Notes: generated from the sequence alone by a model not told the origin. A DNA stretch of 30,650 bases from UBA1764 sp045616685 (GCA_045616685.1 JAZLHF010000009.1:1-30650), one strand, 5' to 3'. Numbered from the stretch's first letter, positions 22,262 through 30,211 are shown. Program-made: numbers and translations.

Positions 22262-23307
22262 TGGAAACAAAATATCTTACAACATCAGAAGAAGACCTGC
22301 ATATCGCAGCAGAAATTATAAAGGCCGGAGGCCTCGTTGCTTTTCCGACCGAAACTGTATATGGACTTGGTGGCAACGCACTTAATTCAAAAGCTTCCGA
22401 TGCCATCTACAAAGCAAAGGGTAGACCAAGCGATAATCCTCTCATCGTGCACATAGCAAGTCCAGATGAAATTACAGACATCGCAATGAACTACCCAGAG
22501 AATGCAAGAAAACTTGCAAAAGCCATCTGGCCTGGTCCAATGACAATGGTGCTTCCAAAGTTTGATATTGTGCCGGACGAAACAACAGGCGGACTTAAAA
22601 CGGTAGCAATAAGATGCCCGGCAAATGAAACCGCGCGCAAACTTATTGAATATTCGGGCGTTCCGATTGCAGCGCCAAGCGCAAACACAAGCGGGCGTCC
22701 GAGCCCAACCCAATGGGAACATGTAAAGCATGATCTCGATGGAAAAATCGATGCTATTATCATGGGTGAGCCAAGTATTGGTGGAATCGAAAGTACTGTT
22801 ATAGATATGACAGAAGAACTACCGATGATACTTAGGCCAGGACTGATTACTCCAGAAAGAGTAACAGAAATATTAGGGCTTTCTTGTGACTATGACCCAG
22901 CAATTAAGGATAACGCAAGCTATAAGGATGCAGCACTGCTTGACCCGATGCCTCCAATTGAGCAGGCACAGCAGATGACAACTTTAGTTCCGAAGGCTCC
23001 GGGGATGAAATATAAACATTACGCGCCAAAAGCTGCGATGAAACTTTATAAAGGAAGTCTTGAAGCAATAAAAGAAGCGATTACGCGCGATGCAAATGTT
23101 TTAGAAGAAGAGGGTGTCAACGTAGTAAAAATTATTTATGAAGATGGCGAGCTTGCGGCAAGAAATTTGTTTGCTGATTTAAGAAAAGCAGATGAAAATG
23201 GGGCAGATGTAATTTTGGCCTCAGCGCTTCCTGATGAAGGATCAATCAATTATTCAGTTATGAACCGCATGCTTAAATCTGCGGGCTATAATATTACAGA
23301 GGTGTAA
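22261..23307 (+). CDS. L-threonylcarbamoyladenylate synthase (Sua5 type)
   Basis: 348 residues, the long Sua5 form: an N-terminal YrdC domain (A-F-P-T-E-T-V-Y-G-L-G, K-G-R-P-S-D-N-P-L-I-V-H, A-P-S-A-N-T-S-G-R-P-S-P-T) and a C-terminal Sua5 domain after the linker P-G-M-K-Y-K-H-Y-A-P. It makes threonylcarbamoyl-AMP from threonine, bicarbonate and ATP for the t6A modification of ANN-decoding tRNAs. The GTG start shares one base with the prfA TAG stop. Order prfA ... Sua5 ... rpiB resembles the Bacillus ywl region (ywlC). Confidence 0.95.
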   Translation: METKYLTTSEEDLHIAAEIIKAGGLVAFPTETVYGLGGNALNSKASDAIYKAKGRPSDNPLIVHIASPDEITDIAMNYPENARKLAKAIWPGPMTMVLPKFDIVPDETTGGLKTVAIRCPANETARKLIEYSGVPIAAPSANTSGRPSPTQWEHVKHDLDGKIDAIIMGEPSIGGIESTVIDMTEELPMILRPGLITPERVTEILGLSCDYDPAIKDNASYKDAALLDPMPPIEQAQQMTTLVPKAPGMKYKHYAPKAAMKLYKGSLEAIKEAITRDANVLEEEGVNVVKIIYEDGELAARNLFADLRKADENGADVILASALPDEGSINYSVMNRMLKSAGYNITEV

Positions 23308-23309
23308 AG

Positions 23310-23741
23310 ATGAAAATTGTTATTGGTAGCGATCATGGTGGATATGATCTTAAAAACCAGGTAATTGAGCACTTAAAGGCAAGAGGAATCGAAGTTGAAG
23401 ATTTAGGTTGCTATAGCACAGACTCAGTTGACTATCCTGAATATGGCCAAAAGGTTGCAAAGGCTGTTATAGCAGGCCAAGGAGATAAAGGAATTGTTTG
23501 CTGTGGCACAGGAATCGGAATTTCAATTGCTGCAAATAAAGTAAAGGGAATCAGATGTGCTCTTCCGTACGATGACTTCACAGCAGAAATGTGCAAGAAG
23601 CATAATGATGCAAACATGGTTTCCTTTGGTGGAAGAACTCTTCCTCCAGAAAAGGTTATGCATTTAATTGATATTTGGCTTGACACTGAATTCGAAGGTG
23701 GAAGGCACGAGCGCCGCGTTAATATGTTAAATGAATTATAA
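23310..23741 (+). CDS. rpiB: ribose 5-phosphate isomerase B
   Basis: 143 residues. G-S-D-H-G-G-Y-D-L-K at the start, the active-site cysteine C65 in V-C-C-G-T-G-I-G-I-S-I-A-A-N-K, and H-N-D-A-N with S-F-G-G-R are characteristic of the RpiB/LacAB family. It interconverts ribose 5-phosphate and ribulose 5-phosphate. The gene begins 2 bp after the previous stop, with GAGGTG as ribosome-binding site; the pairing with upp just downstream is a common Firmicutes arrangement. Confidence 0.95.
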   Translation: MKIVIGSDHGGYDLKNQVIEHLKARGIEVEDLGCYSTDSVDYPEYGQKVAKAVIAGQGDKGIVCCGTGIGISIAANKVKGIRCALPYDDFTAEMCKKHNDANMVSFGGRTLPPEKVMHLIDIWLDTEFEGGRHERRVNMLNEL

Positions 23742-23758
23742 ATGAGGAGAAAATAAAA

Positions 23759-24400
23759 ATGGAAAACAAGCAGGGAAAGATTTATGTATTTGATCATCCA
23801 CTTATTCAGCACAAGACAGCTTTGATGAGAAGAAAAGATACAAAGCCAAAGGATTTCAGATCACTCGTCGGAGAAGTCGCAGCTCTTATGACATACGAAG
23901 CAGCTCGCGACCTCGAACTCGTTGATGTTGAAATTGAAACTCCAATGGAAAAGACAACACTTAAAATGCTTAAGGGTGCCGACATGGCAATAGTCCCAAT
24001 CTTAAGAGCTGGTCTTGGTATGATTGACGGAATGCTCAGCATTCTTCCACAGGCAAAGGTTGGTCATATTGGTCTTTATAGAGATCCTGAAACACATATG
24101 CCAGTAGAATACTACTGCAAGCTCCCTGCTGATATAGAAAAGAGAACAATCTTTGTAGTAGACCCAATGCTCGCAACTGGTGGTTCTGCAATTGATGCAA
24201 TAACTTCAATTAAACAGCGTGGTGGAAAGAGCATTAAGTTCATGTGCATTATTGCTGCTCCAGAAGGGATTGAAGCTCTTCAGACCGCACACCCAGATGT
24301 AGATATTTATATTGCTGCAAAGGATAGAGAGCTTAACGAAAATAAGTACATCCTTCCAGGTCTTGGCGATGCAGGCGACAGAATTTTTGGTACTAAGTAG
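23759..24400 (+). CDS. upp: uracil phosphoribosyltransferase
   Basis: 213 residues. V-P-I-L-R-A-G-L-G-M-I-D-G-M and the PRPP-binding loop V-V-D-P-M-L-A-T-G-G-S-A are diagnostic, and the P-G-L-G-D-A-G-D-R-I-F-G-T ending is the uracil-binding part. It salvages uracil to UMP using PRPP, which links it to the ribose 5-phosphate supply of the rpiB product. GAGGAG precedes the ATG. Confidence 0.97.
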   Translation: MENKQGKIYVFDHPLIQHKTALMRRKDTKPKDFRSLVGEVAALMTYEAARDLELVDVEIETPMEKTTLKMLKGADMAIVPILRAGLGMIDGMLSILPQAKVGHIGLYRDPETHMPVEYYCKLPADIEKRTIFVVDPMLATGGSAIDAITSIKQRGGKSIKFMCIIAAPEGIEALQTAHPDVDIYIAAKDRELNENKYILPGLGDAGDRIFGTK

Positions 24401-24408
24401 GAGACAAA

Positions 24409-25734
24409 ATGTTTAAGATACCAGACAACGTAAGTAAATACGATAATGTATATGACGTCCTTAAAGAGCGTGGTTTTATTGAACAGACAACAGATGATGA
24501 AGGAATTCGTGAACTTTTAGGGCGCGAAAAAGTTAAGTTCTACATTGGCTTTGATGCAACTGCAGATTGCCTTCATGTTGGACACTTTATGCAAGTAATC
24601 ATCATGATGTACATGCAAAAGTATGGTCATACTCCGGTAGTACTTATCGGTGGCGGCACAACAATGATTGGAGACCCATCAGGAAGATCTGATATGAGAC
24701 AGATGATGACTCCGGAAACAATTCAGGAAAACTGCAAGCAGTTCAAGAAGCTTTTTGATCAGTTCCTTGAATTCGATGAAGACTGGAAGCACATCCCAGG
24801 AAAGGGTGTTCTTGGTCAAGGCGGCGAAAACAAGAAACCCGAGCCAGGCAAAGCTATTTGTGTAAACAACGCCGATTGGCTTTTAGATGTAAATTATCTC
24901 GAATTTATGAGAGACATCGGATCAAAGTTCTCTGTTAACGATATGCTTCGTGCAGAATGCTTCAAGCAGAGAATGGAAAAAGGTCTTTCATTCCTGGAAT
25001 TTAACTATATGCTTCTTCAGTCATACGATTTTTATTGTTTAGCAAGAGATATAGATTGTAAGATTGAATTCGGTGGTAACGATCAGTGGTCAAACATTTT
25101 AGGCGGCCGCGATCTCGCACGAAGACTTCTTGGTAAAGATTCATATTACGGAATGACATTTGCACTTCTTACAAATTCTGAAGGTAAAAAAATGGGCAAG
25201 ACTCAAAACGGAGCACTTTGGCTTAGAGCTGATAAGTGCAGTCCATATGAGTTCTATCAGTATTGGAGAAATGTTGAAGATGCTGATGTTGAGAAGTGTC
25301 TTAGAATGTTAACTTTCCTCCCAATGGAAGAGGTTCGTAGACTTGCAAGTCTTGAAGGCGCAGAAATCAACCATGCCAAAGAAGTTCTTGCATACGAAGT
25401 TACAAGACTTGTTCATGGCGACGAAGAAGCAACTAAGGCTCAGGAAGCTGCACGTGCTGCATTCGGAGGCTCTGGCGATATGACCAATATTCCAAGCACA
25501 AAGCTGGACAAAGCACTCTTTGAGGGAGAAGGTATGGGTATTGTAAATCTCATGAGAGAATGCAAGCTTGTTCCATCAAACGGGGAAGGCTTTAGAACCA
25601 TTCAGCAAGGGGGCCTTACATTAAATGATGAAAAGGTTACCGATACAAAGTACATGGTAACACTTAATGACTTTAAGGACGGTAGCCTTATCCTCAAGAA
25701 AGGCAAGAAGACATTCCATAGAGTAGACATCTAA
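24409..25734 (+). CDS. tyrS: tyrosyl-tRNA synthetase
   Basis: 441 residues. Class I signatures are present: H-V-G-H at residues 56-59 (HIGH motif) and K-M-G-K-T at 261-265 (KMSKS motif). G-G-N-D-Q-W and the tyrosine-site Y-D-F are also seen. The C-terminal 65 residues form the S4-like tRNA-binding domain. AGGAGA before the ATG, 8 bp after upp, makes it part of the same operon. No T-box leader is seen upstream, so tyrosine-responsive control is not evident. Confidence 0.97.
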   Translation: MFKIPDNVSKYDNVYDVLKERGFIEQTTDDEGIRELLGREKVKFYIGFDATADCLHVGHFMQVIIMMYMQKYGHTPVVLIGGGTTMIGDPSGRSDMRQMMTPETIQENCKQFKKLFDQFLEFDEDWKHIPGKGVLGQGGENKKPEPGKAICVNNADWLLDVNYLEFMRDIGSKFSVNDMLRAECFKQRMEKGLSFLEFNYMLLQSYDFYCLARDIDCKIEFGGNDQWSNILGGRDLARRLLGKDSYYGMTFALLTNSEGKKMGKTQNGALWLRADKCSPYEFYQYWRNVEDADVEKCLRMLTFLPMEEVRRLASLEGAEINHAKEVLAYEVTRLVHGDEEATKAQEAARAAFGGSGDMTNIPSTKLDKALFEGEGMGIVNLMRECKLVPSNGEGFRTIQQGGLTLNDEKVTDTKYMVTLNDFKDGSLILKKGKKTFHRVDI

Positions 25735-25737
25735 TTT

Positions 25738-26535
25738 ATGAAAAAGAAATTCATTATCCCCGCAGTAATAGTTATCATTTTGGCTATCATTGTGGGGATA
25801 GTCTTTATAAGTACAGATAGAAAAAATAAGATTGCGATTTTAATGTATCATAATCTTTGTCTTAATGATGCCGGAGTTAATTCCGAAACAATTACTGTCG
25901 GTAAATTCGAAGAAGATTTAAGGTGGTTAAGTGATAACGGATATCGCACAGTTTTGCCGCGCGATTTAAAAGAGTTCGTGCGCGAACATGATGGAGAAGA
26001 TTTAAGCAAAGTTGTCATAATCACGTTTGATGATGGTTATCGCTCAAACTACGAGCTCGCATACCCTCTGCTTCAAAAGTACGGGATGTGCGCAGAAGTT
26101 TCGGTAATTACCAGCATGACTGATGATGCAGAAAATTTCTTTGTAAATTACTGCACTTGGGACATGCTTCGGGAGATGAGCGAGTCAGGAGTAATTGAAG
26201 TGGGATCTCATACTGACAATATGCATAACCCGAACAATCACGGAATGACGTATGAAAAAGGTGAGCCTAACGGAATCGCCAGATATTCTGCAGGGGAAGT
26301 TACTACGGACATCGAACTTAGCATTAAGAAGATAAGTGATGGGGTCGGGAAGGCTCCGGTAACATTTGCATATCCATTTGGAGAAAATGACAAGGCACTT
26401 GATAAGATTATCAATTCGCACTTCGAGGTTAGTTTCTCAACAAATCCAAAAATGGCGCATATCTTAACGAATTTGGAGCGCCTGGGCCGATACAGAATCA
26501 ACCAAAATACAAACTTGAGCGATGTGCTGAAGTAA
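25738..26535 (+). CDS. membrane-anchored polysaccharide deacetylase
   Basis: 265 residues. An N-terminal membrane anchor (residues about 4-26) is followed by a NodB-type carbohydrate esterase 4 domain: I-T-F-D-D-G-Y with D98 and D99, then S-H-T-D-N-M-H-N with metal-binding H158 and H163, and A-Y-P-F-G-E-N-D. The spacing of the two histidines is one residue longer than in the classic H-S/T-x-x-H motif, but this S-H-T-x-x-M/L-H form is familiar in clostridial members. The domain faces outward and would remove acetyl groups from peptidoglycan or another wall glycan. The start lies 3 bp after tyrS with no strong ribosome-binding site. No clear terminator follows, and the next promoter overlaps its 3' end. 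Confidence 0.9.
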   Translation: MKKKFIIPAVIVIILAIIVGIVFISTDRKNKIAILMYHNLCLNDAGVNSETITVGKFEEDLRWLSDNGYRTVLPRDLKEFVREHDGEDLSKVVIITFDDGYRSNYELAYPLLQKYGMCAEVSVITSMTDDAENFFVNYCTWDMLREMSESGVIEVGSHTDNMHNPNNHGMTYEKGEPNGIARYSAGEVTTDIELSIKKISDGVGKAPVTFAYPFGENDKALDKIINSHFEVSFSTNPKMAHILTNLERLGRYRINQNTNLSDVLK

Positions 26536-26543
26536 GGTATAAT
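26515..26543 (+). promoter_or_regulatory. promoter of the bactofilin gene
   Basis: TTGAGC at 26515-26520, 17 bp, TATAAT at 26538-26543, inside the end of the deacetylase gene. It yields a leader of about 105 nt containing two hairpins: GTCAAGGA/TCCTTGAC (26549-26556 with 26571-26578) and CGGGTGT/ACACCCG (26591-26597 with 26609-26615). A second TATAAT at 26617-26622 lacks a good -35. Confidence 0.65.
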
Positions 26544-26653
26544 ATTATGTCAAGGATTGATAGCGCTTTTTCCTTGACGAAATATTGAAGCGGGTGTCTG
26601 ACAAGCATACACCCGATATAATATGGAATATTGAAGTAAAACGGAGGGCTAAT

Positions 26654-27361
26654 ATGGGCTTATTCGGAAGCAAAAAAGTTGAAGTTCCTGTTGTTGAAAA
26701 AAACATATCTGCACCAGAAGGAACTGTCATAGGACAAGGCATAACATTCGTTGGTCAATTTACAACTGACGAACTTATTGATATAAGAGGAAAAGTAGAA
26801 GGGGAAATTATTTCGCCTGTTGAGGTTCTTGTTTCAAAAACAGGAAAGCACGAAGGAACAATGGACGTTGAATATTTGACAGTCGATGGCACAATCGATT
26901 CTGATATTCATTGCAGAAATACTGTTACACTTCGCGATGATTGCCAAGTATTTGGGACAGTAACAACACCTAAGCTTGATGCTCGCGATGGAAGCAACTT
27001 CCATGGCAGGCTTAATCTCGAAAAGGATTTAGGTAAGATGGCAGAGGCGGATGCCGAAGTTGAAGCTAAGGTAGAGACGGAAAAGACTAAAGCCGAAGTT
27101 AAAGCCGAGGCAGAAAATGTTAAAGTCGAACCAAAAGCTGAAGCGAAGGGCGAACCTACCAAAAAGGAACCAAAAGCTGAACCAAATAAGAAAGCCGAGA
27201 AGGCCTCAGAACTTCCTACAATGGAAGAAGTGCTTGATGCTAAGGAATTTAAGGTTCTTGAGGCTATGGTTGCTGAACAGACCGAAAAACCGGCAAAAAA
27301 GGCTACCGAAACAGCTAAATCCACAAAATCTAATGATAATTTGGTAGAATTTATGGAGTAA
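26654..27361 (+). CDS. bactofilin family cytoskeletal protein with long charged tail
   Basis: 235 residues from the ATG at 26654, chosen because of GGAGG 7 bp upstream. Residues about 20-130 form the bactofilin (DUF583) beta-helix: G-T-V-I-G-Q-G-I-T-F-V-G, D-I-R-G-K-V-E-G-E-I, V-D-G-T-I-D-S-D-I-H, and V-F-G-T-V-T-T-P-K-L. Bactofilins polymerise without nucleotides into membrane-associated filaments that organise cell-wall enzymes. The C-terminal 100 residues are an unusual K/E/A-rich tail with repeated K-A-E and P-K-A-E units that ends in a short conserved-looking helix (L-P-T-M-E-E-V-L-D-A). The neighbouring wall deacetylase fits a wall-shaping role. Confidence 0.9.
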   Translation: MGLFGSKKVEVPVVEKNISAPEGTVIGQGITFVGQFTTDELIDIRGKVEGEIISPVEVLVSKTGKHEGTMDVEYLTVDGTIDSDIHCRNTVTLRDDCQVFGTVTTPKLDARDGSNFHGRLNLEKDLGKMAEADAEVEAKVETEKTKAEVKAEAENVKVEPKAEAKGEPTKKEPKAEPNKKAEKASELPTMEEVLDAKEFKVLEAMVAEQTEKPAKKATETAKSTKSNDNLVEFME

Positions 27362-27374
27362 TCTGATATTTTTG

Positions 27375-27403
27375 TTGATTTTAACGTGCAGAGTTAGTAT
27401 AAT
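27375..27403 (+). promoter_or_regulatory. promoter of rplM-rpsI
   Basis: TTGATT at 27375-27380, 17 bp, TATAAT at 27398-27403. Predicted transcription start near 27410 lies in the right arm of the terminator hairpin. Confidence 0.65.
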
Positions 27404-27419
27404 AATTCTGCACGTTTTT
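27383..27419 (+). terminator. Rho-independent terminator of bactofilin, overlapping the rplM promoter
   Basis: 10-bp stem AACGTGCAGA/TCTGCACGTT (27383-27392 with 27407-27416), then a short T run. Its loop contains the -10 element of the next promoter. Confidence 0.8.
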
Positions 27420-27620
27420 GCGTGCAATTAATTACAAAGGTGAAAGGTAAAAACCGGAAGCCGAGCTTATAGAAGCAGTGCCGAAAAACTTGCACCGCCA
27501 GAAACGTAAGATTGTTAAGCAATCCAATGCGTCATTTGGTCCCAAGTAAGTAGGCGCCGAACACGTTGACTCGTGCCAGACTCTGGCAGAGATCAACTTA
27601 GTAGACATAGGAGGTTAAAC
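27420..27620 (+). ncRNA. ribosomal protein L13 operon leader (autoregulatory)
   Basis: A 200-nt gene-free leader between promoter and rplM with much secondary structure: CACG/CGTG (27562-27565 with 27572-27575), GCCAG/CTGGC (27575-27579 with 27583-27587), and GTTGA/TCAAC enclosing them. Firmicutes rplM-rpsI operons are known to have a conserved L13 leader (Rfam L13_leader) through which the protein represses its own synthesis. Position and structure fit; a covariance-model match has not been tested. A strong AGGAGG site follows. Confidence 0.6.
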
Positions 27621-28049
27621 ATGTCAAGCTACATTGCTAAGCCTTCTGAAATTGAAAGAAAGTGGTACATCCTCGATGCAGAAGGAAAGACACTTGGTCG
27701 TCTCTGCAGCGAAGCCGCTTCAATTCTCAGAGGTAAGAAGAAGCCAATCTTCACTCCATTCATCGACACTGGTGATTATGTAATCGTAATCAACGCAGAA
27801 AAAGTACAGGTAACTGGTAAGAAGGGCGAAAAGAAAATCTATCAGCACTACTCAGGTTATCCAGGTGGAATGAGAGAAACAACATTCAACGAAATGATCG
27901 TTAAGAATCCAGAAGAAGTTATCCGCCACGCAGTAAAGGATATGCTTCCAAAAGGACCTCTCGGTCGTCAAATGTACAAGAAGCTTAAGGTTTACGTTGG
28001 TGCAGAACACAAGCATGAAGCACAAAAACCTGAAGTATGGAATTTCTAA
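27621..28049 (+). CDS. rplM: 50S ribosomal protein L13
   Basis: 142 residues, the normal length, starting at the ATG at 27621 with AGGAGG upstream; an earlier in-frame start at 27573 lies in the leader and is rejected. R-K-W-Y-I-L-D-A-E-G-K-T-L-G-R-L, G-D-Y-V-I-V-I-N-A-E-K-V, and P-K-G-P-L-G-R-Q-M-Y-K-K-L are family signatures. L13 is an early 23S rRNA assembly protein. rpsI follows 17 bp later. Confidence 0.98.
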   Translation: MSSYIAKPSEIERKWYILDAEGKTLGRLCSEAASILRGKKKPIFTPFIDTGDYVIVINAEKVQVTGKKGEKKIYQHYSGYPGGMRETTFNEMIVKNPEEVIRHAVKDMLPKGPLGRQMYKKLKVYVGAEHKHEAQKPEVWNF

Positions 28050-28066
28050 TGAAGGGAGAATAAGAA

Positions 28067-28462
28067 ATGGCTAAATTACAGTATGCCGCTACAGGCAGAA
28101 GAAAGTCTTCAATCGCCAGAGTAAGATTAATCCCTGGCAAAGGTGAAGTTACAATCAATGGAAAGAGCCTTGACGAATATTTCGGCGGACTCGATCTTTT
28201 AAAACAGGAAGTTAAGAGACCTCTCGTTCTTGTTGGTGCAGACACAAAGTTTGACGTAGTTGCTCGTGTTCAGGGTGGCGGTACAACAGGTCAGAGCGGA
28301 GCTTTAAGACATGGCATTTCAAGAGCACTCTGCGTTGCAGATGCTGAAAACAGATCAGCTCTTAAAGCTGCTGGATACTTAACAAGAGACCCACGTATGA
28401 AAGAAAGAAAGAAGTACGGTCTTAAGAAAGCTCGTAGAGCATCCCAGTTCTCAAAGCGATAA
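28067..28462 (+). CDS. rpsI: 30S ribosomal protein S9
   Basis: 131 residues. Y-A-A-T-G-R-R-K-S-S-I-A-R-V-R-L and the C-terminal G-L-K-K-A-R-R-A-S-Q-F-S-K-R are diagnostic; the final arginine reaches the ribosomal P site. GGGAGA precedes the ATG. The last codons lie in an 18-bp sequence (28447-28464) that is repeated 1765 bp downstream, marking an integration event that left the gene intact. Confidence 0.98.
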   Translation: MAKLQYAATGRRKSSIARVRLIPGKGEVTINGKSLDEYFGGLDLLKQEVKRPLVLVGADTKFDVVARVQGGGTTGQSGALRHGISRALCVADAENRSALKAAGYLTRDPRMKERKKYGLKKARRASQFSKR

Positions 28463-28464
28463 TT
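28447..28464 (+). repeat. attL-like direct repeat at the rpsI 3' end
   Basis: GTTCTCAAAGCGATAATT, containing the last codons and stop of rpsI, identical to 30212-30229. Similarity continues loosely past the repeat into the terminators on both sides. Confidence 0.75.
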
Positions 28465-28498
28465 GGTACGCAATTCTTTCAATCACAAAGAAAAAAGA

Positions 28499-28528
28499 GA
28501 TGGCATCCGATTGGGTGCCATCTTTTTT
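28499..28528 (+). terminator. Rho-independent terminator after rpsI (left copy)
   Basis: Stem GATGGCATCC/GGGTGCCATC (28499-28508 with 28513-28522), GATT loop, six T. It has the same architecture as the terminator at 30255-30284 with paired changes in the stem. Confidence 0.92.
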
Positions 28529-28580
28529 ATTGAAAAGTGCAGTGATTCAGAGCGCATACTTTGATTGATGTCTTTACAGA

Positions 28581-28620
28581 TGATATGATAAATGATAGTA
28601 TAATGATATGATAAATGATA
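28581..28620 (+). promoter_or_regulatory. promoter flanked by 17-bp direct repeats
   Basis: TGATATGATAAATGATA occurs at 28581-28597 and again at 28604-28620, 23 bp apart, on both sides of a TATAAT -10 at 28599-28604. A -35-like TTTACA lies at 28573-28578 with a long 20-bp spacer. The layout suggests an operator, possibly for the winged-helix protein encoded directly downstream. Confidence 0.5.
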
Positions 28621-28651
28621 TGTTGTTGAACTAATTGGGAGACCAGAACAT

Positions 28652-29980
28652 ATGGAGAGAAGAGAATCTGAGACAGTAGAATTTAAAAAAACGACAGCCC
28701 AACTAAAGGAAGGTATTATTTCTCTATGTGCAATGCTCAATAAGCATGAGCACGGTGTTGTATATTTTGGAATAAAAGATGATGGATCAATTGCAGATTT
28801 GACGATTGGAAAGAAAACAACTTCCGATATTTCTCACGAAATAAGAAACTATTTGAAACCTCTTCCGGAAGTAAGTATATCTATCATCACCATAGATGAA
28901 AAAAACATTATTAAAGTAGTTGCTGACGGTAAAGATACACCGTATTCGGCATACGGAAAGTATTATACTCGCGTTGACGATGCTGATATGTTTATGGATT
29001 CAAAGCAGTTATGGACTTTCTTTGAATCTAAAGACAAAACGTATTCTAAATGGGAGGAAGAGATTACGCCTTACGGGATAGAAAAGGTTAATGAGGAATT
29101 GCTTATTCAGTTTATAAGAGAAGCAAATAATATTGGTCGTTTAAATTATTTATACAGAAATTCGGCTGAAGCATTAAGCAAACTAAATCTTATAAATAAT
29201 GAAGGGTATCTCAAGAATGCCGGATATTATCTGTTTGGCAATGATGGACCAGTTCTGTTGAAAGAAGTCATTTTCCCTACAGATGAAAGAGAGTCATTTT
29301 CTGACTTGAAACAGTTCCGAGGAAACATCATTGAATGTATAAATGAAGGAATGAAATATATACAGAATAATATTCATTATGCAGCGGAGATTATAGGAGC
29401 AAAAAGGATTGAGCATCCAGAGATACCTGTTCAAGCGATACGTGAAATCGTGATTAACTCATTTGCACACTGCAAATACCAAAAAGGTGATTATAATGAA
29501 ATCTCTATCACCAAATCTGCAATTAGAATATATAATCCCGGGGGAATTTTGAATGATGTCAGCCCGGTTGATTTTGCGAACGGAAAAATAGGAAGTAAAA
29601 TAAGGAATCCTTTGATTGCTACGGTTTTATTTAAAAATGGACTAATAGATGCATTTGGGACGGGATTCGATAGAACATTTAAAGTGTGTGCTGAGAATAA
29701 TGTTGACTATGAATATCATAATGATGAGTTTGGTTTCACATTTAAGTTTAAGCGAAGAAATTTATCTTATCAAAATGACACTAAAAATGATATGTTAAAA
29801 CCGGTTGACAGGCAAATAATTGAAATAATGACTAACAATGCATATGTCACTATCCCTGAAATATCAGCAGCTATAGGTGTATCAATTCCAACAGTGAACA
29901 GGCATATTAAGGATCTTGTAAAAGCTGATATGATAAAGCGCATAGGTTCCAGAAAGGCCGGGTATTGGAAGGCAAAATGA
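28652..29980 (+). CDS. AlbA_2/Schlafen-type ATP-binding transcriptional regulator
   Basis: 442 residues. Residues 1-120 form an AlbA_2 (divergent AAA_4, Schlafen-like) domain: E-S-E-T-V-E-F-K, then A-M-L-N-K-H-E-H-G-V-V-Y-F-G-I-K-D-D-G and Y-Y-T-R-V-D-D-A-D-M. Residues about 259-345 form a GHKL-type ATPase domain (HATPase_c_4): A-I-R-E-I-V-I-N-S-F-A-H, I-R-I-Y-N-P-G-G, and G-F-D-R-T-F. Residues 385-442 are a winged helix (I-P-E-I-S-A-A-I-G-V-S-I-P-T-V-N-R-H-I). Proteins of this plan are abundant in gut Firmicutes and are annotated as regulators or putative ATP-dependent helicases; their true targets are mostly unknown. The gene lies inside the rpsI-associated insertion and is preceded by direct repeats that could be its operator. 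Its stop overlaps a 43-codon ORF by ATGA. Confidence 0.88.
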   Translation: MERRESETVEFKKTTAQLKEGIISLCAMLNKHEHGVVYFGIKDDGSIADLTIGKKTTSDISHEIRNYLKPLPEVSISIITIDEKNIIKVVADGKDTPYSAYGKYYTRVDDADMFMDSKQLWTFFESKDKTYSKWEEEITPYGIEKVNEELLIQFIREANNIGRLNYLYRNSAEALSKLNLINNEGYLKNAGYYLFGNDGPVLLKEVIFPTDERESFSDLKQFRGNIIECINEGMKYIQNNIHYAAEIIGAKRIEHPEIPVQAIREIVINSFAHCKYQKGDYNEISITKSAIRIYNPGGILNDVSPVDFANGKIGSKIRNPLIATVLFKNGLIDAFGTGFDRTFKVCAENNVDYEYHNDEFGFTFKFKRRNLSYQNDTKNDMLKPVDRQIIEIMTNNAYVTIPEISAAIGVSIPTVNRHIKDLVKADMIKRIGSRKAGYWKAK

Positions 29981-30108
29981 ACATATATGCATATACAGTA
30001 GATTCTTTAAGGCAATTGATTCGACGCCTTCAGAAAGAGAACGCTGAATTAAGATTGCAATTAAAAAATGTCACTCAGACGAAAACAGAAACGGAGCATT
30101 TGTTGTGA
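29977..30108 (+). CDS. 43-residue coiled-coil ORF, possibly a truncated gene
   Basis: ATG at 29977 overlaps the previous stop as ATGA, and the frame ends with TGA at 30106-30108. The product M-N-I-Y-A-Y-T-V-D-S-L-R-Q-L-I-R-R-L-Q-K-E-N-A-E-L-R-L-Q-L is a leucine-zipper-like helix. It resembles the N-terminal helices found at the start of some larger nucleic-acid enzymes, so it may be the stump of a longer gene cut by deletion, or a genuine small partner of the upstream regulator. Translational coupling favours real expression. Confidence 0.55.
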   Translation: MNIYAYTVDSLRQLIRRLQKENAELRLQLKNVTQTKTETEHLL

Positions 30109-30211
30109 TGCCACACATTTCCACACATTTTAGAAAAAGCTGGCTAAACTCATAATAGCGATGAGCCTTGAAATATCAGGCTTTAAACGATGTGTGTGAT
30201 TTTGCAACTTG

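Larger units (their letters stand above)
28463..28651 (+). other. spacer between rpsI and the AlbA_2 gene
   Basis: 189 bp holding the rpsI-proximal terminator, the repeat-flanked promoter and the GGGAG ribosome-binding site of the next gene. I see nothing else in it. Confidence 0.6.

Noticed and set aside
27573..27620. Upstream start for rplM
   Set aside because: The extra residues lie in the structured leader; the ATG at 27621 has AGGAGG and the normal L13 length.
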